In this document: positions 44,341 to 52,637 of the stretch, one piece after another
How positions within the stretch are numbered: position 1 is the stretch's first letter
How the letters are laid out: each line of letters begins with the position of its first letter
NCBI GenBank assembly: GCA_024998755.1
Contig: JACEUU010000003.1
Span: 310,001-374,000, forward strand
Origin: Vampirovibrio sp.
GTDB taxonomy: Bacteria; Cyanobacteriota; Vampirovibrionia; Vampirovibrionales; JAJTHC01
Direction: 5' to 3'
Length of the DNA stretch: 64,000 nucleotides
Program-made: the position numbers and the translations under genes
The notes under the pieces: model-generated
Databases searched by the model: none
The model's input: the letters and a program-made list of their open reading frames with translations, nothing else
What the model was told of the DNA's origin: nothing

Positions 44341-45096
44341 ATGAACCCAACCACACCGCTCACCCTCAGCATCAACGACCGATTAATTGTTGCATTAGAC
44401 CTACCCACCGTAGCGGAAAACCTAGCACTGGTGCAAGGTTTGCTACCACACGGGCTAACCCATGTAAAAGTAGGCATGTCGCTGTTTTACGAGGCAGGAC
44501 CTAGCATTATTAAACACCTCAAAACTCTTGGTTTGGCGGTATTTGTAGACCTAAAACTGCACGATATTCCCAATACGGTGGCTAGAACCGTAGAGGTTCT
44601 AATCCGCAATGGGGCTACTTTGTTGAATGTACACGCCCAAGGGGGCTTTGAAATGATGCAACAAGCCCAAGCCAAAAGCCTTGCTATGGCTGAAGAATTG
44701 GGGAATCCGCCTGCTAGTATTATTGCCGTTACCTTGCTGACGAGTTTTACCGCCGAAGCCCTGAAAACCGATTTACAACAGACCCAGTTAAGCCCTCAAC
44801 AGTATGTAGAGCATTTGGCGAAACGCACGCAGGAAGCGGGTTTGGCGGGTGTCGTCTGTTCCGCACAAGAAGCAGGGTTGATTGAAAAAGCCTGCGGGGC
44901 GGATTTTCTAAAAATAACCCCCGGTATTCGGTTAGCGGATGATACCGAACGCCAAGATGACCAAGCCCGTGTATTGACGCCTGTTTCGGCGTTACGGCAA
45001 GGGGCAACCCACTTGGTGGTGGGGCGTCCGATTTATGGGAGTGCATCACCAGCCGAAGCATTTGAACGCGTATTAGCCGAAATGAAAACCGCCTAA
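44341..45096 (+). CDS. pyrF: Orotidine 5'-phosphate decarboxylase
   Basis: Last step of UMP synthesis. Clear motifs are IVALDLPTVAENLALV, then the catalytic DLKLHDIPNTVARTV near residue 60, and LVVGRPIYGSASP near the end for phosphate binding. The 251-residue length is normal for the short class. It follows the Sel1 gene at once and may share its transcript. A CTTGA palindromic repeat begins at its stop codon. Confidence 0.95.
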   Translation: MNPTTPLTLSINDRLIVALDLPTVAENLALVQGLLPHGLTHVKVGMSLFYEAGPSIIKHLKTLGLAVFVDLKLHDIPNTVARTVEVLIRNGATLLNVHAQGGFEMMQQAQAKSLAMAEELGNPPASIIAVTLLTSFTAEALKTDLQQTQLSPQQYVEHLAKRTQEAGLAGVVCSAQEAGLIEKACGADFLKITPGIRLADDTERQDDQARVLTPVSALRQGATHLVVGRPIYGSASPAEAFERVLAEMKTA

Positions 45097-45155
45097 AGTT
45101 GATTGTTTGCCAGTTATTCAAGTGCCACTTGAAATAAAGGTAAGCATTCAAGTTT
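45096..45155. repeat. CTTGA/TCAAG palindromic repeat, copy B1 (short form)
   Basis: AAGTTGATTGTTTGCCAG to AGCATTCAAGTTT, starting at the last base of the pyrF stop codon. It corresponds to copy A1 behind coaBC in form and in position relative to the gene. Confidence 0.8.
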
Positions 45156-45242
45156 GACAGATTGTAGCTAGATAGCGAAGTGGTGTAAAGGCTTTATTTT
45201 AGGTGGTTTACAGGGGTTTTATTGCCGTTTTTTAACGATGTA

Positions 45243-45331
45243 AACTTGATTGTTTACCAGTTATTCAAGTACCACTTGATTTTAAGGAATTCTTTCAAGT
45301 AACACTTGAAAAACGGGCAGAAATTCAAGTT
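45243..45331. repeat. CTTGA/TCAAG palindromic repeat, copy B2 (long form)
   Basis: AACTTGATTGTTTACCAG at the left and AGAAATTCAAGTT at the right, with the centre GATTTTAAGGAATTCTTTC as in copy A2. As after coaBC, a short copy is followed by a long copy about 90 bases later. Confidence 0.85.
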
Positions 45332-45457
45332 CAAACCCCATTTTTTGAGAGAACTACTAATTGTTAATAAATAGTTAGAATACTATTATTTTTAGATAGT
45401 TATGTTAAAATAAGCACATAGCTTTTTTCAAAGCTTGTTCTTTGAAAACCTCATTTA

Positions 45458-45697
45458 CCCCGTGATTTTAAGCGTTAGCAATAACGTTTCGCTGTTCTTC
45501 TAGCCCTACCCTAAGACTTCTAAGTCATATAGGAAGGTCAGAGGTTCTGGGAAGCCCCAAAGCATACTAAGGATGCTTATGGTATCTTTTGAATCCTAGA
45601 TGATAAGTTGTACCAAAATTATAAAAAACACAAAATTTTATATTTTCTAAGAGTCGGAAATCTATTAAAAACTTACGAGACGAAAAGACTTACGGGG
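45458..45697 (+). ncRNA. Candidate retron msr-msd RNA
   Basis: CCCCGTGA at 45458-45465 plus TTTT can pair with AAAA (45683-45686), a three-base bulge, and TTACGGGG at 45690-45697: a likely a1/a2 stem about 240 bases apart. TTAGC at 45475-45479, a common context for the branching G, comes directly after a1 and sits in the hairpin CGTTA-GCAA-TAACG. Inner hairpins include AAGCAT-ATGCTT and an AT-rich hairpin at 45615-45646 that could be the msd stem. The position upstream of a retron-type reverse transcriptase is as expected. Exact ends are inferred. Confidence 0.6.
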
Positions 45698-45744
45698 AAT
45701 TGGCTTCTTTTTTTACTCTAACAAGGGAAGAAAAGAAGCCGATT
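45698..45744 (+). other. Long hairpin directly after the retron RNA
   Basis: AATTGGCTTCTTTT (45698-45711) pairs with AAAAGAAGCCGATT (45731-45744), 13 of 14 positions, 19-base loop. It follows the proposed a2 without a gap. It may be part of the msd, a processing signal, or an attenuator before the downstream genes. Confidence 0.6.
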
Positions 45745-45787
45745 GGTCGATTCGGTTGATACAAACTTTTAGAAAGCATTTCCAATT

Positions 45788-45991
45788 ATGGTTTTATTTT
45801 TAAAAAGTCTATCTAGAAAGCTGTGTAAGTCCTTTTCTCTAGCAAAACTGTATTTCTTAAAAGGATGGTCAAACGTCCCCAAAGAAGTAAAGATCCGCAT
45901 CTTCATTAAGATTGTTGATTTAGTAGGCGAGTTAGCAGCAAAACATATAGATTTCCCCTTCTCTTATTTTAATAGAACAAGAATAGCCTGA
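45788..45991 (+). CDS. Small basic retron-associated protein
   Basis: A 67-residue product rich in Lys, Phe and Leu (LSRKLCKSFSLAKLYFLKGW) with a second half that may be one amphipathic helix (KIRIFIKIVDLVGELAAKHI). Its stop codon overlaps the reverse transcriptase ATG by one base (TGATG), which argues for translation. It lies where many retrons place an accessory or effector gene, but I do not recognise a domain. No strong ribosome binding site precedes ATG 45788. Confidence 0.55.
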   Translation: MVLFLKSLSRKLCKSFSLAKLYFLKGWSNVPKEVKIRIFIKIVDLVGELAAKHIDFPFSYFNRTRIA

Positions 45992-46851
45992 TGAAACTAC
46001 TAAACAGAAAATCTAAACATTTTTTATCTGATTGGATGGGTAGTAAGGTGTGGGACATACACCCAAATGCACCCTGTTTTTATAAGCCAATTCAACTAGG
46101 GAAAAGACCTATTGTAATAGTCAATTACCCTTATCTGAAGAATTGTCAAAAAAACATTTTAAAAGTTTTGCAAAATGAATTTCCGCCAGATTATTTGCAT
46201 TCCCCAGCAAAAGGCAAAAGCAACATAACCAACGCTACTGTACATAGGTTTAGCAAAGATCTTTGGACGCTTGATATCAGTTCATTCTTTTCAAATGTTA
46301 CAGAAACTAAAGTCTTTGGATTTTTCTATAATTATTTTAAGCTATCACCCGAAATAGCTACTGCACTTACTAATCTTACAACTTACCCTTGCTTTAAAGC
46401 AAAACAGACCGAAAAAGTTCTTCCGCAAGGTACTTGTACTTCTCCATATTTAGCATTTTGGTGTAATAAGCAAATGTTCGATTTTATTGATACGCTTTGT
46501 AAAGAACAAAACTGTATTTTTACTTTATATGTGGATGATATAACCATTTCAGGCGAAAAAGTACCTAAAACGTTAATTCATAAAATCAGATCAATACTTA
46601 ATAAAAATGGGTATAGGTTAGGTGAACGCAAAGATAAAAATGGTGAAGAAATAGGATTAAGAAAAATCAGACGCTACGGACAAGATAAAGATAAATCCGT
46701 TACAGGTGTCATTATCAAAAAAAATGGTGAAATGATTGCAATTCCTAAAGTTTATCAAAAACTTAAAAAATCAAAAAAAGAGGGTGAAATAAATAGAGTA
46801 AAAGGGACTCGAAATTATTTGAGCCAAATTAATAAAGCGGTGAGCCGTTAA
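45991..46851 (+). CDS. Retron-type reverse transcriptase
   Basis: A 286-residue reverse transcriptase. The catalytic Asp of motif A is in LDISSFFSN near residue 95, motif B is LPQGTCTSPYLAF near 145, and the YVDD box is at residues 180-183. Retron hallmarks are present: NATVH (NAxxH) at residue 81 and VTG at residue 237. It is somewhat short for the family (usually 300 or more). With the upstream RNA it should make multicopy single-stranded DNA, which in known retrons guards an effector toxin in phage defence. The gene is much AT-richer than the flanks, consistent with transfer. Confidence 0.92.
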   Translation: MKLLNRKSKHFLSDWMGSKVWDIHPNAPCFYKPIQLGKRPIVIVNYPYLKNCQKNILKVLQNEFPPDYLHSPAKGKSNITNATVHRFSKDLWTLDISSFFSNVTETKVFGFFYNYFKLSPEIATALTNLTTYPCFKAKQTEKVLPQGTCTSPYLAFWCNKQMFDFIDTLCKEQNCIFTLYVDDITISGEKVPKTLIHKIRSILNKNGYRLGERKDKNGEEIGLRKIRRYGQDKDKSVTGVIIKKNGEMIAIPKVYQKLKKSKKEGEINRVKGTRNYLSQINKAVSR

Positions 46852-46941
46852 AGCGAGTCCGCCCAGCCCCGAGGGGGAGGGGAGGGGATGTGTGAGAATG
46901 GGGGGCTCACGAGCCCGCCTGAAAGGCGAGCGAGCCCCCCC

Positions 46942-46973
46942 GCCGTTGCCAGATGCGAAGCATCGGCAACGGC
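46942..46973. repeat. Perfect 14-bp hairpin with one bulge
   Basis: GCCGTTGCC pairs with GGCAACGGC, and inside it GATGC pairs with GCATC across GAA. Strong enough to form as DNA or RNA. Confidence 0.8.
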
Positions 46974-47063
46974 AAGCCATAGCAGGGAATCGGGGATTGG
47001 TAGGGTACGTCCCAACCAAGATTTTAAACCCAACCTAAAATGGCTAGCTTCAAACCATACCCA

Positions 47064-47142
47064 GTTGGCAATAGGCTGGTGCGAGCGTAGCGAAGCAGAG
47101 CAATTAGGGAGCCTCTAGCTTCCGCTCAAGCCTATTGCCAAC
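47064..47142. repeat. Inverted repeat, 14-bp perfect arms
   Basis: GTTGGCAATAGGCT at 47064-47077 and its complement at 47129-47142, with a weaker inner pairing (GAGCG.AGC with GCT..CGCTC). Could bound a small mobile or folded element; no integrase site signature was seen. Confidence 0.75.
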
Positions 47143-47159
47143 GTGAGTAGGAACAAATC

Positions 47160-47180
47160 AACCCTTGAGAGGGGTTTTTT
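47160..47180 (+). terminator. Short intrinsic terminator
   Basis: AACCC pairs with GGGTT around a short loop and is followed by TTTTTT. About 310 bases downstream of the reverse transcriptase, it may end the retron transcript. Confidence 0.55.
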
Positions 47181-47375
47181 AAGGGGGCGTGGAGCCCCCT
47201 TGAATTTGCGGGGGGTGTCGGGGGGCTGCCAAACAGCAGTCCCCTGACAAACCAGCCATCTAAAGCGAGGAACGACAATCGATTTGAGCCCCAAGCAACC
47301 ATCTTTCAGAGTACCCCCTGCGTTAGTTGCCCCACCCGAAGGGCGAAAACCCGCCGAAAGAAACCCTCACCCCAA

Positions 47376-47398
47376 CCCTCTCCCTAAAAGGGAGAGGG
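47376..47398. repeat. CCCTCTCCCT palindrome (common dispersed repeat)
   Basis: CCCTCTCCCT, three bases, AGGGAGAGGG: perfect ten-base arms, preceded by CCCTCACCCCAAC. Very similar palindromes are scattered in many unrelated bacterial genomes. It lies about 95 bases past the bioF stop and could stop transcription. Confidence 0.75.
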
Positions 47399-47494
47399 GG
47401 CAACCATGCTAAAAAGGCGGGGTTGAGTGCAAAGCATGGGGGCAACGACGGGGTGCATTGCCCTGCAATACCACCCCGTAACGCCCAAAAAAAG

Positions 47495-48664
47495 TTATTG
47501 CGAAAAATAGCCCGAAAGCCCATCCACCAGCTGTTGAAGCTCCGCTTTTGTATGGTTAGCACAAACCGAAACCCGTAACCGAGCCGTACCCACCGGCACC
47601 GTAGGCGGGCGTATAGCCGAAAGCCAAAGCCCAAAACGCTCCATTAAAAACCCCGAAGCCTCCACCACCAAGGCGTTTTCACCCAACGTAATCGGAATAA
47701 TTTGACTTTCACTTTTCGGCACAAGATAAGGAACTAATCGCCCATCTAACAGCGTCTGCAATTGATTTTTCAACCAAGCCACATTTTGCCATAAAGCTTC
47801 TCTATGATTGGGTTCTGAGCGAACCACCTCAATCGCCGCCAAATTCGCCGCCACCACACTGGGAGGCATAGCCGTGGTGTAAATAAACCCCCGAGCCTTA
47901 TTGGTCAACCAATCCACCAACGCTTGAGACCCCGCCACATAGCCCCCAAACGACCCCAACCCCTTGCTAAACGTGCCCATTTGCACCGCAATGTGTTGCG
48001 AAACCCCAAAGTGTTCCGCCAAGCCACTGGCACGTTCCGCCCCAAACAACCCTGAGGCATGAGCCTCATCTAAAATAATTTCCGCCCCGTAGCGGTGTGC
48101 CAAGCCAACAAGAGCAGGTAAATCCACCCAATCGCCATCCATGGAAAAAAGGCTATCAGTTACAATCCATTTTGTGCCAGAAACCTTGCCATCCAAGGCT
48201 TTGAGGCGGGCTTCCAAGTGATTCATATCCGCATGACGGTAGCGAATAGTGGTTGCTTCCGCCAATCGGCACCCATCGACGAGGCTGGCGTGATTCCATT
48301 TATCCGCCAAAATGACATCGTCTTTTTGGCAGAGGGCTTGAAGGAGGGACACATTCGCCTGATAGCCCGAACTAAAAACGAGTGCAGATTCCGTGTTTTT
48401 ATAGCTAGCCACGGCGGATTCTAAGGCGAGATGGAGTTTTTTCGTGCCTGAAACCAATCGGGAAGATTGCCCGCCTGTGCCGAATTGGTCAATGGCTTCG
48501 ATGGATGCTTGTTTGAGTTTGGGGTGTTGGGAAAGCCCGAGGTAATCGTTACTAGAAAAATTGATGAAGGGTTTTTCATCAAATGCTCGAAGCATTCGGC
48601 GGGCGTGGGTGGTTTCCAGCGTCGCAAGGGCTTGGAGGAGTCGAGATTCCAACGATTGACCCAT
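47495..48664 (-). CDS. bioF: 8-amino-7-oxononanoate synthase
   Basis: PLP-dependent enzyme joining pimeloyl thioester and alanine in biotin synthesis. Motifs include INFSSNDYLGLSQHP, the FGTGGQSSRLVSGT stretch, VTDSLFSMDGDWVDL, ILDEAHASGLFG and the PLP lysine in GTFSKGLGSFGGYVAG. The 389-residue length is normal. The close relatives Kbl and other alpha-oxoamine synthases are possible, but SRLVSGT and overall length favour BioF. It starts 13 bases after lepB on the same strand. No other biotin gene is near. Confidence 0.9.
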   Translation of the reverse strand: MGQSLESRLLQALATLETTHARRMLRAFDEKPFINFSSNDYLGLSQHPKLKQASIEAIDQFGTGGQSSRLVSGTKKLHLALESAVASYKNTESALVFSSGYQANVSLLQALCQKDDVILADKWNHASLVDGCRLAEATTIRYRHADMNHLEARLKALDGKVSGTKWIVTDSLFSMDGDWVDLPALVGLAHRYGAEIILDEAHASGLFGAERASGLAEHFGVSQHIAVQMGTFSKGLGSFGGYVAGSQALVDWLTNKARGFIYTTAMPPSVVAANLAAIEVVRSEPNHREALWQNVAWLKNQLQTLLDGRLVPYLVPKSESQIIPITLGENALVVEASGFLMERFGLWLSAIRPPTVPVGTARLRVSVCANHTKAELQQLVDGLSGYFSQ

Positions 48665-48677
48665 CTTTCACCTACTT

Positions 48678-49961
48678 CTATTCAACCCAACCGAAACGTT
48701 CGAGTGGCCAAAAACGAACCCAAGCACGCCCAATCACACGATCTTTCGGTAAAAAGCCCCAAAATCGGCTATCCAAGCTATGGTTTCGGTTATCACCCAT
48801 CATAAAATACCTATCCTTCGGTACCAGCACTTCCCCACAAAACAACGCCTGATAATTCAAATTCGGATCCATCTTCGTACAAGAAGCCGCCACTTCCGCC
48901 GTGTAAGGCTCATTCAACCGCTCACCATTAATATAAACCCCATCATTAGGCTTCACGTTAATCGTATCACCCGGTAAACCAATCAACCGTTTAATATAAG
49001 CCACATCAACATTCGCCTCTTTCGGGTAAAAACCAGAAAAGCCAGTCGCCCGAAGATACAAGCTCCACGGGTCATATTTCAGAACCGTTACAGGTTCAGG
49101 CGGGTAAAAAACCAACACATCGCCCCGCTGATAAGGACGAACCCAATGGCTCATTTTCTCAATAGCAATACGGTCTTGTACCTGCAACCCCGGCAGCATA
49201 CTTTCAGAGGGTATCAACCGAGGTTCAAAAAAGCCTTGGCGTAAAATAATCAACGCCAAGCTAACCGTAATAACAAACTGAACCGTTTCCTTCACCAAAA
49301 AGCCCGTCATTCTTAGAAGGTGTGTACCATTGACAACAGCCTTCGCTTTAGCAATATTAGGAGAGGTTAAATTAACCGCATCAAACAACGGTCGCCATTG
49401 GGGGTCATCGATATGTTGCATAGCAGCCAACCAATCTTCCCATTCAATATGCGTCGCTTGACGTTGATGCGCAATATAATTGGCATTCAACCACAATTTA
49501 GACTGAGGCTGAAAAGACTCTAACGTATCACGGTCTGACGGAAAATCTAAGAAAAGCAACGATAAACCAAATCGTCCCAGCCAATTAGGCAATAACTTAA
49601 CCCACCGACCTAAAGACGATTGAAAGCCTGTTTGGTAAGCAGGCAATAACTGCTGTTTAAACTGATTAGCTAAAACTATCTGCCGAGGTTTAGAAAGCCC
49701 CAACTGTTGCCACCAGCAGCTTAACGTTGAAAACGGGTCTGCCCCGAGCAATGAGCCTAAAATCCAAGCCGTATCAGACAGAGGCAAGCCAACATCTACG
49801 CACCATTGGGTCGCCTTTAGCAACGCAATTTCCAACGCTTCACACAACGGTAAGTGGGGCATGGCCACTGAAGGCTGAGACGGTCCGCCTGATTGAAAAG
49901 CATCCAACGGTGGGAAGGTTGCCATTGAGGCATTATGGCTAGGGAGTGTGGTATTTGGCAT
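48678..49961 (-). CDS. lepB: Signal peptidase I with a long N-terminal extension
   Basis: Cleaves signal peptides of exported proteins. The catalytic Ser is in RLIPSESMLPGLQ near residue 252, the general-base Lys in YIKRLIGLPGDTI near residue 322, and box E is MGDNRNHSLDSRFWG. One membrane helix (FVITVSLALIILRQGF) precedes the Ser. The 220 residues before that helix are extra compared with typical enzymes of 200-320 residues; they look globular, with hydrophobic patches such as WLGRFGLSLLFLDF, and match nothing I recognise. Confidence 0.92.
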   Translation of the reverse strand: MPNTTLPSHNASMATFPPLDAFQSGGPSQPSVAMPHLPLCEALEIALLKATQWCVDVGLPLSDTAWILGSLLGADPFSTLSCWWQQLGLSKPRQIVLANQFKQQLLPAYQTGFQSSLGRWVKLLPNWLGRFGLSLLFLDFPSDRDTLESFQPQSKLWLNANYIAHQRQATHIEWEDWLAAMQHIDDPQWRPLFDAVNLTSPNIAKAKAVVNGTHLLRMTGFLVKETVQFVITVSLALIILRQGFFEPRLIPSESMLPGLQVQDRIAIEKMSHWVRPYQRGDVLVFYPPEPVTVLKYDPWSLYLRATGFSGFYPKEANVDVAYIKRLIGLPGDTINVKPNDGVYINGERLNEPYTAEVAASCTKMDPNLNYQALFCGEVLVPKDRYFMMGDNRNHSLDSRFWGFLPKDRVIGRAWVRFWPLERFGWVE

Positions 49962-50054
49962 TCAGGCGTTCAATCATTTCCAACAAGTAAGAAGTTGTCT
50001 AAAAAACTATAGTGATTTTATTTTACTGTAAGCACGGCAAACTAGCAAAGTATT

Positions 50055-51305
50055 CTAAATGTTAGGGAGTGTATTTGTTTGAGTCAATAAGCCCATGCTA
50101 TAAAGCAACTGCAACGTCTTCAAGTTGAAATCCACTTTGGCATCTAACTGCTTTACATGGGCTTGAGCTAGTTGTAATTGTGCCTGCAATACCTCTTTAT
50201 TACTAGCAAAACCCGCCCTAGCAGAAACCTGACGTTGCTGGGCATAATGCTTCGCTAAGTTCAATTGCGTTTCCCCTAAAACCAACTGGGTTTTAGCCAA
50301 CTGAAACGCCCGAAACGCCTGTGTAACCTCCCATTCCAACTGTTGGCGTAAGACTTGAGCCTTCAATTCCAACTGCTTCAACGCAGAAACCAACAACGCA
50401 CCCTGTTGTTTATTAAAATCATAAGCCGCCGCTTTAATCAAACTCCGGCTAGACGCCATGCGGTATTCCGCTTCCTGCACATCCGCCCGATGTTCATGAG
50501 CCAACCGCAAGACATCTGCTTCCAACCAAACAGGGTTCACCCAAGTTAATAGCTTTAAATCCGGCACGGTTTGAAGGGCATCCACTGTTTTTTCTAACGG
50601 CGAAACAGAAACAGGCACAACATCTGCCGGTTTCCAAAAGTTACTAACCGTTGAAGGGTGCCGCATCCAACTAGAAATAGTCTGATTAGCCAACGCCACT
50701 TGCTGATTGGACGCCAAATACTGCTGATACCGAGTAATTAGCTCGTTTTCCGTTTCAAGCCCATCAAAACTCGTCCCTTCACCAATTTGAAATTGTCCTT
50801 GGTTGACCTTTAACTGCAACAAGCCCTGTTGAATGGTTTGAAAATAAATAAACCGAGCCAAATAAGCCTTCGCCAATTGATAGTAATTTTCGCCCGCCTG
50901 CAATAACACTTGGTTTTGAGCCTGCAGAAATTGAGCCTCATTCGCCTGCACATCTTGCTGAGCTGAACTTTCCAGATAACTGGCATTCAAGTATTTAAAG
51001 AAAAAGAGTAATCGTTTAGACGCTACATTATGAAAGCGAATGCTACTTTCATTAATTTTTTCTTTCTTCAATTGTAGTTCGGGTGATTGTGCCAACACCG
51101 ATTCAAACAACGTAGATAACGACAACGATTGTGCCGTAGCCAAAGACGGTAGTTTTAACGGCTTAATTTCAGCTTCTAACAAGCTTTGCACCTTGGTAGC
51201 AACAGCTAGTTTTGGTTTTTGAACAGGGGCTTGTGCAAAAGCCGAAGGCAATAAGCCCAGCAATAAACTACTGGTTAATAAAACGCTTAAACACTTGTTT
51301 TTCAT
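50055..51305 (-). CDS. TolC-family outer membrane efflux protein
   Basis: A 416-residue protein with a signal peptide (CLSVLLTSSLLLGLLPSAFA) and the two-fold repeated helical layout of outer membrane factors: LSLSTLFESVLAQSPELQLKKEKI near residue 65 and VLAQLQLAQAHVKQLDAK near the end. It forms the outer membrane duct of an efflux or secretion system. It is 16 bases downstream of the ABC-2 permease gene, so both belong to one system. No periplasmic adaptor gene is adjacent. Confidence 0.85.
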   Translation of the reverse strand: MKNKCLSVLLTSSLLLGLLPSAFAQAPVQKPKLAVATKVQSLLEAEIKPLKLPSLATAQSLSLSTLFESVLAQSPELQLKKEKINESSIRFHNVASKRLLFFFKYLNASYLESSAQQDVQANEAQFLQAQNQVLLQAGENYYQLAKAYLARFIYFQTIQQGLLQLKVNQGQFQIGEGTSFDGLETENELITRYQQYLASNQQVALANQTISSWMRHPSTVSNFWKPADVVPVSVSPLEKTVDALQTVPDLKLLTWVNPVWLEADVLRLAHEHRADVQEAEYRMASSRSLIKAAAYDFNKQQGALLVSALKQLELKAQVLRQQLEWEVTQAFRAFQLAKTQLVLGETQLNLAKHYAQQRQVSARAGFASNKEVLQAQLQLAQAHVKQLDAKVDFNLKTLQLLYSMGLLTQTNTLPNI

Positions 51306-51321
51306 TCGACTTACCTTTTCT

Positions 51322-52470
51322 TTAAGCGACTTGTTTACGGAAGCGAAGAATGCTGAGGGTCATCAGCACAAGGGTACTAATAGCTAACAAGCCAAACGGT
51401 TGCCACAGTTCTATAAAACCACTACCCTTAATCACCACACCCCGAATAATTTCAAGGTAATAAGTCAGCGGTAACAAATAACTAATCACCTTAATAAACC
51501 ACGGCATCGGTTCTAAGGGAAACACAAAACCCGAAAGCAATAAGCTTGGCAACAGTAAGCCCATGGTCATTTGAACGGACTGCACTTGGGTTCGGCTACA
51601 AGTAGAAATCAACAAGCCCAAGCCTAACGAGGTTAAAATAAACACGGTAGAGGCAATACACAAAAACCCAAATCCGCCCGAAATAGGAATGCTGAAAAAG
51701 CCCACCATCACGCCTAAGGTAAGTATCATATCTAACAACCCAATCAACGCATAAGGCAGAATTTTACCCAGCATCAAATCAGTCACCAACAAAGGGGTTA
51801 CCATTAACTGTTCCAACGTGCCCGTTTCCCGTTCCCGCACAATGCTGGAACTGGTAAACAGTACCGTCATCAAGTGCATAATCACGCCCAAAATACCGGG
51901 AATCAGAAAGATTGAAGGCGATAAATCTGGATTATTAATGACCTTGGTTTGCAGAATAATGGGTCTCCCACGCCCTGCCGAACCTAGCCCGCCTTGCAGG
52001 CTGTTTTGCCGAGAAACTTCCAAGGCGTGGTTGGACAAAATCGCTTGAGCGGCGTCTAAAATGCTTTTAGAAATATTGGCATTCGTACCATCTAACACTA
52101 AATTGACTTGCGAGGCACTTTGCCCGCTCAACAAATTTTTGGAATAATCAGGCGGGATAATCAGCCCGAGGCGATACTGTCCTGTTTTCACGGTGCGAAT
52201 GAGGGCTTCATCCGTTTGGACGGCAGCGAGGGTTTTAATATCAAAGTAGGAGCTTTGCTCAAAGGCTTTAAGTAGTTCGTAAGAAGCGTAATGCTTGTCT
52301 CTGTTAAGCACCAAGGTCGGGATGTGTTTCATATCTCGTTGGATGGCAAGCCCTGTAACCAGCAGTTGAGCGATAGGCAGGGCGATAATAAAGCCCACCA
52401 AGTAGCGGTCTCTCAATAGTTGAATGAGTTCTTTTTTGAAGATGCTGGCAACGCCCGCTTGGGTAAACAT
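51322..52470 (-). CDS. ABC-2 type transporter permease
   Basis: A 382-residue permease of the YhhJ/YbhR type. One N-terminal membrane helix (DRYLVGFIIALPIAQLLVTGLAI), a large external domain (about residues 50-190) and five C-terminal helices with the ABC-2 motif TSSSIVRERETGTLEQLMVTPL. It would export a drug or lipid through the TolC protein encoded next. The ATPase and membrane-fusion genes usual for such operons are not in the window, so they must be elsewhere. Confidence 0.87.
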   Translation of the reverse strand: MFTQAGVASIFKKELIQLLRDRYLVGFIIALPIAQLLVTGLAIQRDMKHIPTLVLNRDKHYASYELLKAFEQSSYFDIKTLAAVQTDEALIRTVKTGQYRLGLIIPPDYSKNLLSGQSASQVNLVLDGTNANISKSILDAAQAILSNHALEVSRQNSLQGGLGSAGRGRPIILQTKVINNPDLSPSIFLIPGILGVIMHLMTVLFTSSSIVRERETGTLEQLMVTPLLVTDLMLGKILPYALIGLLDMILTLGVMVGFFSIPISGGFGFLCIASTVFILTSLGLGLLISTCSRTQVQSVQMTMGLLLPSLLLSGFVFPLEPMPWFIKVISYLLPLTYYLEIIRGVVIKGSGFIELWQPFGLLAISTLVLMTLSILRFRKQVA

Positions 52471-52637
52471 GGAACAATAGAGCTTTCAACTGGAGGCTAA
52501 CATCGCTTGCCAAAATAGCATCGTACTAAAAAAGCGGGGGATAATCTACCCATGGCAAAATAGCACAAAAATCAAAAACAGTGGTTTTATGCTAAATATA
52601 AATGGTGTACCATAAAACAACATGGGGAGTTTAAACA

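Larger units (their letters stand above)
46852..47494. other. GC-rich hairpin-dense intergenic region
   Basis: No credible gene. It holds a series of strong hairpins: GGGGGGCTC pair at 46900-46940, GCCGTTGCC pair at 46942-46973, GTTGGCAATAGGCT pair at 47064-47142, GGGGG pair at 47181-47201, a G-rich hairpin at 47217-47251 and CCCTCTCCCT palindrome at 47376-47398. The base composition changes sharply from the AT-rich retron. Confidence 0.6.

Noticed and set aside
46888-47118. Plus-strand ORF of 76 residues after the retron
   Set aside because: It runs through three hairpins and reads as translated dispersed repeats (HSRESG-like), not as a protein.
47064-47142. Integron attC-like site
   Set aside because: The arms start with GTTGGC and end with GCCAAC, which do not fit GTTRRRY and RYYYAAC, and no cassette or integrase is present.
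47327-47578. ORF containing ETLTPTLSLKGRG
   Set aside because: This is the usual translation of the common CCCTCTCCCT palindrome; it is intergenic repeat.
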